From: JBKBXU01 sp046313675
Lineage (GTDB): Bacteria > Bacteroidota > Bacteroidia > Cytophagales > Cytophagaceae
NCBI GenBank assembly: GCA_046313675.1
Contig: JBKBXU010000104.1
Location: forward strand, 1 to 13,513
Direction of reading: 5' to 3'
Length of the DNA: 13,513 nt
The notes beneath the pieces are model-generated. The model worked only from the letters and a program-made list of their open reading frames with translations. It did not search any database and was not told where the DNA came from. Below, in pieces: positions 8,451-13,513 of the stretch; position 1 is the stretch's first letter; each line of letters starts with the position of its first letter. Position numbers and translations under genes: made by a program.

Positions 8451-8491
8451 TTAAAAGCATCCCCTTCAACTCTGCCAGTTGAAAGGGATGC
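8451..8491 (-). terminator. Intrinsic terminator after the lipoprotein gene
   Basis: GCATCCCCTTCAACT (8457-8471) and AGTTGAAAGGGATGC (8477-8491) form a 15-bp stem with one wobble pair and a 5-base loop. On the minus strand the hairpin is followed by TTTTAAT (8456-8450). It lies 9 bases beyond the lipoprotein stop codon and before the ATPase gene, so it should cut or reduce transcription from the receptor-lipoprotein pair into the ABC cassette. The T-tract is short, so read-through is plausible. Confidence 0.85.
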
Positions 8492-8500
8492 CTCTTAAGG

Positions 8501-9676
8501 TCAATGAAGCTTTTCAAGTCCTGTACAAAAACCTTCTAATGTAAATTTTCTGTTTATCTGACCGCTTGATATTTTATAAGAATAAACAGCATTTTCCTCT
8601 GCGGCCGCTACACTAAATAAAATTTCATTGTCATCAAATTTGCGCATCAGTGAAGCAGAAGAAGCTCTTATTAAAGGAAGTCCGGGAAGTTCCTGAGCCG
8701 TCTTAGTATTTAGGTCAATTTTAACAAATTTGGAAGAATACCCTGTCCAGAACTGTGTTGGTTCATCTATGCGGGTTGTAAAGGTAAGCCCGTTGCCAAA
8801 ATGGTACAGACCTTTTCCAGGTGCGCCCAGTACTTCAGGGAAATTGAAGAAATAATCCGGGTCAAAATTTGTTTGCCCATTTTTAATTCTCAGGATACCA
8901 CCTGGTTTTTCTCCTCCACCGTCTGCCTGTACATAGATATCGCCATGTATATCTTTTACAAAGGCATTAACAGCAGCGCCGGAAGTGAATATTCCTCTTG
9001 TTCTACCATCACGCATGACTTTCTCCAATTGTCCCGAAGCCACGTCAATAACGGCCACGTATGCGCTGTCGGGAGAACCTGCACCCGTATAATTTACAGC
9101 CCCAAATAATTTTCCATCACGTTCCATGGCTCCAAGATACCAAGGTGTGAAACCTTCTTTTTGAACACTGCTTAAATCAACTTCTCCGGTAATCTGGTAG
9201 CTTGTAGGGTTAAACTGTATGAGCTTTGATTGCCCACCGCCCAGCGAAGCGTAAGCCTGATTGTCATCAATAAATACTACAGTGGAAAATGTATTAGAAC
9301 CTGCTACCTCCAGTATACCACTTTCTACCGGCAAGCCTTCATTGTCGAAGGTATACTTGTACATTGTTGCCGGAGCACCTGACCTGGTCATAAATACAGC
9401 GTCTTTGTAACGCCACATGGAAGCAAAAGCTGGCAGTTCTGTTGCATTGTCATTGTTTACCTCTGAAGTATTCAGATCTTTGAGACCAAGGACGTAGGTG
9501 GTGGAGGCTGCACCTATACCAGCTACGTTAGATATGGCATAGTTTACTTTACTTGTGGGTTCCGGATCTTCATCTTCTTTATCCTTTTTTTTACAGGATG
9601 AAAAGGCAATAAAAGCTAGAAAGCCAGTGAACACGACTGCACGCAGCCAATTTTGTTTCGTAAATACTTGTTTCAT
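8501..9676 (-). CDS. Surface-type lipoprotein, probable beta-propeller, DUF4374-like
   Basis: The chosen start (ATG 9676-9674) gives 391 residues with a lipoprotein signal: QNWLRAVVFTGFLAFIAFSS then C28. The in-frame ATG at 9799 would add 41 residues inside the receptor gene and bury the signal peptide. C28 is followed by KKKDKEDEDPEP, a charged and acidic patch like the lipoprotein export signal that sends Bacteroidota lipoproteins to the outer face of the outer membrane. The body is all-beta, with repeating blocks of about 45 residues (for example VAVIDVASGQLEKVMRDG and FVKIDLNTKTAQELPG), consistent with a seven-bladed propeller. Together with its place 22 bases after a TonB receptor gene, this resembles DUF4374 proteins. 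I recall XusB of Bacteroides thetaiotaomicron, a siderophore-binding surface lipoprotein, as belonging there. Inferred role: surface capture of a ligand handed to the receptor. The DUF4374 assignment is from memory and needs a profile search; a generic YncE-like propeller is the alternative. Confidence 0.75.
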   Translation of the reverse strand: MKQVFTKQNWLRAVVFTGFLAFIAFSSCKKKDKEDEDPEPTSKVNYAISNVAGIGAASTTYVLGLKDLNTSEVNNDNATELPAFASMWRYKDAVFMTRSGAPATMYKYTFDNEGLPVESGILEVAGSNTFSTVVFIDDNQAYASLGGGQSKLIQFNPTSYQITGEVDLSSVQKEGFTPWYLGAMERDGKLFGAVNYTGAGSPDSAYVAVIDVASGQLEKVMRDGRTRGIFTSGAAVNAFVKDIHGDIYVQADGGGEKPGGILRIKNGQTNFDPDYFFNFPEVLGAPGKGLYHFGNGLTFTTRIDEPTQFWTGYSSKFVKIDLNTKTAQELPGLPLIRASSASLMRKFDDNEILFSVAAAEENAVYSYKISSGQINRKFTLEGFCTGLEKLH

Positions 9677-9680
9677 TTTT

Positions 9681-9704
9681 GTTTGTTTAATTGTTTGTTT
9701 AATT
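9681..9704. repeat. Tandem 12-bp repeat spanning the receptor stop codon and the gap to the lipoprotein gene
   Basis: GTTTGTTTAATT occurs twice head to tail (9681-9692 and 9693-9704). On the coding strand this is AATTAAACAAAC twice, ending five bases before the lipoprotein ATG. The second copy contains the receptor's TAA stop (9701-9699). The A-rich unit sits where the lipoprotein's ribosome-binding region should be, and a change in copy number would change the spacing. Confidence 0.6.
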
Positions 9705-12020
9705 GATATATAGTCTTGTTTTAATTGAAAAAGCTCTTCCCGGACGTTGTACACTAAAATTGTCGTACACCCGTGCATTGGCCAGGTTATGAATTTCAAA
9801 GGAAGTGGTTAGTTTTTCCCGGAACCACGTCAAAGAGGTTCCTATGTATTGCACAAATTGTCGGGGTATGGTATTTTTAAGATCTCTATGTCCGTTACTT
9901 GACCAGAAAAGAAAGAATTCATGAACATATCCTGCATTATACCAGATAGAGAAGATTGACTTTTTGAGGAATACCCGCTTTTGATACCGCATGTCAACAT
10001 TTCCAAAAAAGTAAGGTATATTAGGCATCCGAACATTGTAATAGCGGCTTTCTTGAGCATGCCGAACCTGGGTAGTGTTTCGGATGTCCTGAAACGTAGC
10101 GTTTGCCTTAAGTTGCAAATGTTTTAGTGGGCTGAACCTGAACTCCGCTTCTATACCTTTAATTTCTGCCGATGGCAGGTTGCGGTATTGGGCATAAAAA
10201 GGGGAGGCCAGTAGGTAAATCAGGTCGGAAGTTTTCCTGTAAAAGAAGTTCAGGTTAATATCAGACTTCCGGAATTCCAGGTGTCCTCCCAAATTTACGT
10301 TATGACTTGTTTCTGGGAGCAAGTATGGGTTCGGCCTTATGATCGTAAAGTCTCCAAAGAGTTCATAGTCGTCCGGTAAGCGGCTGGCGTATTCCCAGGA
10401 TGTTTTTAGCAGAACCCTTTTTCCAGGTCTCCATGCAAAAGATTGACTATAGCCCGGCTGATTCGTTTCGCTTGAATTTTCCCTGTAAACGCTGTTTTCC
10501 ACGGAATATCCAAAGGCACGGTAATTGAAAAATTTAACAGCAGAAACAGATGTTAGTTTCCCTTCAAATAAATCAAGGTCGTAGGAAAGCCCTCCGACAT
10601 CTTTTTGCATACGGACAGGGTTTCTGGAGTAATCCTCCGGATGATACAAGGATGCAACAGGATCCTGCCCTTGTCTGCGGTTGAATGAGGAAAAATAATT
10701 AAGCCTGAATTGGCCCACAGGTAGTTTATAGCTTACATTCAGTCTGTAGAAATGGTTATAACTTTGTGTTTTTTGAAGGCTTCCTGTCCCGGACAATTCT
10801 CCTCCATAAGTACGTCGGTTGCGTATTTGCCCGTCCCAGGTATATACATTTAAGGTAGTGTCTACCAGAAGGCTTTGTGCGGTATTTAAACCTGAAACAA
10901 TGTTGATGTTTAGTCTTGAAGATATTTGTTTCTCATACAGCAGGGATAAACCATGGGTTTTTTCCGAAAAATTTGCCTCGCCATATGCTTGGGACATAAT
11001 GGCATTGTGCTGTATTTCATTGTACATGCCAGAGGTAAAAACATTGAGCAGTATCTGATCCGCCCATTTTTTTCCGGTGAAACCTGCGTCCATCCTAAGC
11101 AGGTGGTTGGAATATTGGTCATGAAAACGCCTTACCCTGGCTTTTTGAGGGTTTCCAAACTGATCCGGAATAGTGGCATCTATCGGGTAATTATTGTCTG
11201 AATGGTTTTTAAAGCCCGTAAAGTTAACCGTAAAACCTGTCTTTTCGTGCCTGTAGCGGGTATTGAGGTTTGCAGCATAGGTATTAAAAGAGCCATAGGA
11301 AAGAGAAAGATCCGTAAAGTTTTTAAGTTCTTTTCTGCTTACTACGTTTATTGCTCCTCCTAAAGCATCTGCACCTAATTCCACAGGAACTGCCCCCTTG
11401 TATATTTCAATTCTGTCGATCATGTTTACGGGCAGGACATTAATGGACATTCCCCTTCCATATAGTTCTATGGGGATTCCGTCTATAAATACCCGTACCT
11501 GCTTACCCGACAATCCATTAAGCATATAGCTGGCATGGCTTCCCAATCCTCCCTGTTCGCGTACTCTTACACCAGTTACCTGATTGAGCAGGTCGTTTGG
11601 TCGGAGGGTCGTATTATAAAATTTTTTTGCTTCTATTACCGAAACATGCAGTGGGGTCTCCTGCAGTATCTTGCTTTCACTTTTTCCTTTGATTTCAACT
11701 TCTTGTAGGTTGTCAATGGTTTCTTTAAGAATTATCTCAAGTTGAATACTTTCAGAATCTTTTACTTGAATATGAGCTCGGTATGTTTCGTAACCGATGT
11801 ATTGAACGCGTAGTTCAAGCAAACCATTTTCTGCTCTGTCAATACAAAACCTTCCCTGCGTATCTGAAAATACCCCATTGTTAGAACCTACATATATCAC
11901 GGCATTTTCAAGAGCTTGCAAGTTTTCATTTTTTACTGTTCCATATATTAGACAGGTTTGGGTTAATCCCTGAAGCGGAGGTAGATAAAAAAGCAAACAT
12001 ATAGCACAGAGTCGTGTCAT
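9699..12020 (-). CDS. TonB-dependent outer-membrane receptor, siderophore/metal-type
   Basis: A complete 773-residue receptor for energy-dependent uptake across the outer membrane. Residues 1-21 form a short signal peptide (MTRLCAICLLFYLPPLQGLTQ). About 23-98 is a carboxypeptidase-regulatory-like domain (IYGTVKNENLQALENAVIYV, then QGRF and VQYIGYETY), typical of Bacteroidota receptors. A possible TonB-interaction segment (LQEVEIKG, 105-112) leads into the plug, about 118-228. The plug shows VRVFIDGIPIELYG and IDRIEIYKGAVPVELGADALGGAINVV, its most conserved blocks. The 22-strand barrel runs from about 235 to the end (SIKTRLYIN). At 773 residues it is shorter than SusC-type glycan receptors, has no SusD partner, and fits the siderophore, heme or metal receptor group better. 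No other start is available: upstream in frame there is only a stop. It is the first gene of the locus and faces the twin-dyad control region. Ligand not determinable by eye. Confidence 0.9.
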   Translation of the reverse strand: MTRLCAICLLFYLPPLQGLTQTCLIYGTVKNENLQALENAVIYVGSNNGVFSDTQGRFCIDRAENGLLELRVQYIGYETYRAHIQVKDSESIQLEIILKETIDNLQEVEIKGKSESKILQETPLHVSVIEAKKFYNTTLRPNDLLNQVTGVRVREQGGLGSHASYMLNGLSGKQVRVFIDGIPIELYGRGMSINVLPVNMIDRIEIYKGAVPVELGADALGGAINVVSRKELKNFTDLSLSYGSFNTYAANLNTRYRHEKTGFTVNFTGFKNHSDNNYPIDATIPDQFGNPQKARVRRFHDQYSNHLLRMDAGFTGKKWADQILLNVFTSGMYNEIQHNAIMSQAYGEANFSEKTHGLSLLYEKQISSRLNINIVSGLNTAQSLLVDTTLNVYTWDGQIRNRRTYGGELSGTGSLQKTQSYNHFYRLNVSYKLPVGQFRLNYFSSFNRRQGQDPVASLYHPEDYSRNPVRMQKDVGGLSYDLDLFEGKLTSVSAVKFFNYRAFGYSVENSVYRENSSETNQPGYSQSFAWRPGKRVLLKTSWEYASRLPDDYELFGDFTIIRPNPYLLPETSHNVNLGGHLEFRKSDINLNFFYRKTSDLIYLLASPFYAQYRNLPSAEIKGIEAEFRFSPLKHLQLKANATFQDIRNTTQVRHAQESRYYNVRMPNIPYFFGNVDMRYQKRVFLKKSIFSIWYNAGYVHEFFLFWSSNGHRDLKNTIPRQFVQYIGTSLTWFREKLTTSFEIHNLANARVYDNFSVQRPGRAFSIKTRLYIN

Positions 12021-12226
12021 AAGGTAGGAGCTATAAAGAATTGTTGGAATAGTGTGCCTTTATATCTACTTCCTGTAAAAGCCCTGAAGAAAACATTTCT
12101 TTAAAGGTTTTTTTACAACTTATGTGTTTTAAGGATTTCACCGTATGTTAAGAGATTATATATATTCCATTTTAGACAGAAGTTGCTGTTTTAGCTAAAA
12201 TGCTAAAGTTTTACTTTTTTCTGGAC

Positions 12227-12247
12227 ACATGAGATTGAGACTCATGT
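12227..12247. repeat. Inverted repeat ACATGAG-N7-CTCATGT
   Basis: Two perfect 7-base arms (12227-12233 and 12241-12247) around a 7-base centre. It lies 22 bases from the nearer GCAAC dyad on the receptor-gene side. It could be a second regulator's site or a small hairpin in the receptor's leader, depending on where transcription starts. Confidence 0.4.
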
Positions 12248-12268
12248 AGGATAAAATCGCTTGTTATA

Positions 12269-12285
12269 TTGCAACATAGTTGCAA
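12269..12285. promoter_or_regulatory. Candidate operator, dyad copy 1 (TTGCAAC-ATA-GTTGCAA)
   Basis: A perfect 7-base inverted repeat around a 3-base centre. Its core GCAACATAGTTGC differs at one central base from copy 2. Size and symmetry fit a homodimeric repressor such as a Fur/Zur-, TetR- or MarR-type protein; which one is not deducible here. No regulator gene is in the window. Confidence 0.5.
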
Positions 12286-12308
12286 TTATGTAAATGATTT
12301 TAATTTAT

Positions 12309-12321
12309 GCAACATTGTTGC
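12309..12321. promoter_or_regulatory. Candidate operator, dyad copy 2 (GCAAC-ATT-GTTGC)
   Basis: A second copy of the dyad, with perfect 5-base arms and a 3-base centre, 38 bp centre to centre from copy 1. It lies 141 bp upstream of the hydrolase ATG and 289 bp upstream of the receptor ATG. Twin sites between divergent genes are typical of shared repression. Confidence 0.5.
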
Positions 12322-12446
12322 GTTTTATTTAATAAGAAAATAGCAGTTTGCTGTTTATAGCGATGTTTAAAGAAGGTGTAGGATATGATTCAGTTTATGG
12401 GCTTGGTTAAAGTGACATAATTCAGCATTTTATCAACTTAATATTC

Positions 12447-12454
12447 TAGATTTG
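12447..12454 (+). promoter_or_regulatory. Possible -7 element of the hydrolase gene (TAGATTTG)
   Basis: An exact match to the Bacteroidota -7 consensus TAnnTTTG. It is only 7 bases from the ATG at 12462, so transcription from it would give an almost leaderless message. No TTG sits about 20 bases upstream, so this may be a chance match. Confidence 0.25.
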
Positions 12455-12461
12455 TATAATT

Positions 12462-13277
12462 ATGAACAAAACAGAAAGACATTCTTTACTTTTCATATGC
12501 TTATTTTTCATTCTTTCTTTTTCTGCTTGTAGTAATGAGGGTAGGGATTTATATCAACCAAGCAAGGAGTTAACCTATGTCATTGTCCATGGTGCCTGGG
12601 GTGGGAGCTGGGCATTCAGGGAAGTGGATTCTATATTAACTTTCCGGGGCCATAACGTTTACCGGCCTTCGCTTACAGGACTAGGAGAGCGGGTACATTT
12701 GAGCTCACCGTCCAACGATTTGAGTACGCATATAAAAGACGTAATAAACCATATTTTGTATGAAGATTTACACGACATTATCCTTGTAGGTCATAGTTAT
12801 GGAGGTATGGTAATTTCCGGTGTTGCAGACTCTTTGCCTGAAAGGATTCAAAAATTAGTTTATCTGGAAGCCCTTGTTCCTGAAAATGGAGAAAATGTGC
12901 TGGATGTTTTTGGAGAGAAAAAAGCTGCCTGGGCAAAAGCAATGGTTCAGGACGGTTATATGGTTCCTCCATGGTTGACAAACAACCTTTTGTTGGTGGG
13001 AAAGGATAATATTCCCGGGGATGTGCCCCAATCGTACAAAACTTTTACAGAGCCTATCTTATTAAAGAATCAAACAGGCAATGGTTTACCGGCAAAATAT
13101 ATTTTAACAGTAGAGGAAGGAGGGAAAGCGGAAGAGGATGACTTTGCTTTATCGGCCAAGAGAGCTAAAGATAAAGGATGGACATATTATGAAATGACGG
13201 CAGACCATAATCCCCAATGGTCAGCACCGGAAGCTCTGGTAGATTTACTTACTCAAGTATCCATAACTGATTATTAG
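12462..13277 (+). CDS. Lipid-anchored alpha/beta hydrolase (esterase-like)
   Basis: A 271-residue alpha/beta hydrolase preceded by a lipoprotein signal (SLLFICLFFILSFSA, then C23), so it should be anchored in the cell envelope. HGAWGG (43-48) is the oxyanion-hole motif. GHSYGG (110-115) is the nucleophile elbow, with catalytic serine S112. H249 in ADHNPQW is the likely catalytic histidine; the acid could be E218 or D227 but is uncertain. The block TGLGERVHL (72-80) and the overall pattern recall the EstC/hydroxynitrile lyase/plant methylesterase branch, which act on small esters or cyanohydrins. The substrate cannot be assigned. The ATG at 12462 places the basic residues and hydrophobic stretch correctly for export. 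It is transcribed away from the TonB receptor and shares the twin-dyad region with it, so it may be co-regulated. A role in processing an ester-containing ligand is inference only. Confidence 0.85.
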   Translation: MNKTERHSLLFICLFFILSFSACSNEGRDLYQPSKELTYVIVHGAWGGSWAFREVDSILTFRGHNVYRPSLTGLGERVHLSSPSNDLSTHIKDVINHILYEDLHDIILVGHSYGGMVISGVADSLPERIQKLVYLEALVPENGENVLDVFGEKKAAWAKAMVQDGYMVPPWLTNNLLLVGKDNIPGDVPQSYKTFTEPILLKNQTGNGLPAKYILTVEEGGKAEEDDFALSAKRAKDKGWTYYEMTADHNPQWSAPEALVDLLTQVSITDY

Positions 13278-13513
13278 GTTTCTGATTTCGCCTGGTTTTA
13301 GCTATGAACATGGACTTGGATGGTAGAAAACCCAATGTCTTTGTTTGTCAACTTTAAATAGGGCGCGCAAAAAAAAACACCCAAAGTATTGACTTTAAAT
13401 ACTATAAATGGTATTTTTTTAAATTAAGTGCAAAGCTTTAATCTTTACCTTTCCGTGCATCGGCGAACTTAAAAAATCTAAAGACGATATGTTTGGACTA
13501 CCCACAAGTGCAC
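13278..13513. other. Downstream non-coding region with unresolved open frames at the window edge
   Basis: Nothing convincing is encoded between 13278 and about 13418. AAATAC-N8-GTATTT followed by a T-run (13396-13420) could be a weak terminator for the hydrolase gene, with GTATT at 13386-13390 as a competing arm. From 13419 to the edge the minus strand has a 31-residue open frame entering from outside and ending at 13419-13421. The plus strand also stays open from about 13439, with an ATG at 13489. Either could be the end or start of a neighbour; neither is recognisable. Confidence 0.4.

Larger units (their letters stand above)
12021..12461. other. Divergent control region between the TonB receptor and the alpha/beta hydrolase
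   Basis: This 441-bp stretch has no credible ORF. From the receptor side outward it contains a 12-bp palindrome TTTTAGCTAAAA (12189-12200), a dyad ACATGAG-N7-CTCATGT (12227-12247) and two copies of GCAAC-N3-GTTGC (12269-12285 and 12309-12321). A -7-like TAGATTTG (12447-12454) lies just before the hydrolase ATG. No exact TAnnTTTG is present on the minus strand here, so the receptor promoter is not located; its control may depend on an activator or a non-consensus box. Confidence 0.65.

Noticed and set aside
8801..9109. Plus-strand ORF of 102 codons
   Set aside because: It is antisense to the lipoprotein gene, has no recognisable domain and no start signal.
9677..9799. Upstream ATG at 9799 for the lipoprotein, adding 41 residues
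   Set aside because: It would overlap the receptor gene by about 100 bases and place the lipoprotein signal peptide inside the protein.
10819..11201. Plus-strand ORFs of 79 and 82 codons and a minus ORF of 70 codons
   Set aside because: All are alternative-frame shadows of the TonB receptor barrel.
13290..13345. GGTTTT...AAAACC inverted repeat after the hydrolase gene
   Set aside because: Six-base arms about 27-30 bases apart without a T-tract are expected by chance.
1..13513. CRISPR array, tRNA, rRNA, prophage or insertion-sequence features
   Set aside because: No regularly spaced repeats, cloverleaf, rRNA core motifs, transposase domains or terminal inverted repeats were seen on either strand.

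Overview
The window looks like chromosomal DNA from a free-living Bacteroidota bacterium (Cytophagales/Chitinophagales-like). The evidence is an AT-rich background, weak or absent Shine-Dalgarno sequences, promoter-like TAnnTTTG elements, a large secreted protein with the module that normally precedes a type IX secretion sorting domain, a TonB receptor with an N-terminal carboxypeptidase-regulatory-like domain, and a lipoprotein with a charged surface-export-like patch after its lipid cysteine. No rRNA, tRNA, CRISPR array or complete insertion sequence is visible.

Layout: (1) 1-2337, minus strand: the first 779 codons of a large secreted multi-domain protein whose C-terminus lies outside the window. 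(2) 2338-2675: a very AT-rich divergent intergenic region with a promoter candidate and a perfect 12-bp inverted repeat. (3) 2676-4709, plus strand: a full-length M3 zinc peptidase (Dcp type), closed by a strong intrinsic terminator at 4714-4759. (4) 12020-4825, minus strand: a five-gene locus, in transcription order a TonB-dependent receptor, a surface-type beta-propeller lipoprotein, an intrinsic terminator, then an ABC-2 cassette made of an ATPase and two DUF3526/NosY-like permeases joined by two ATGA overlaps. (5) 12021-12461: a divergent control region with two near-identical short dyads (GCAAC-N3-GTTGC) 38 bp apart. (6) 12462-13277, plus strand: a lipid-anchored alpha/beta hydrolase. (7) 13278-13513: mostly non-coding, with unresolved short open frames at the edge.

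How the parts may work together: the receptor and the adjacent lipoprotein resemble outer-membrane pairs that capture a scarce ligand such as a ferric siderophore or another metal complex. The ABC-2 cassette would act at the inner membrane, and its first permease has a histidine-rich periplasmic loop. The divergent hydrolase could process an ester-containing ligand. The twin dyads between the receptor and the hydrolase are the best candidate operator for co-regulation. The ligand, the direction of ABC transport and the regulator cannot be read from the sequence.

The most interesting part is this locus (4825-13277) taken as a possible ligand-acquisition or metal-handling system. The M3 peptidase and the type IX cargo-like protein are ordinary for this phylum.
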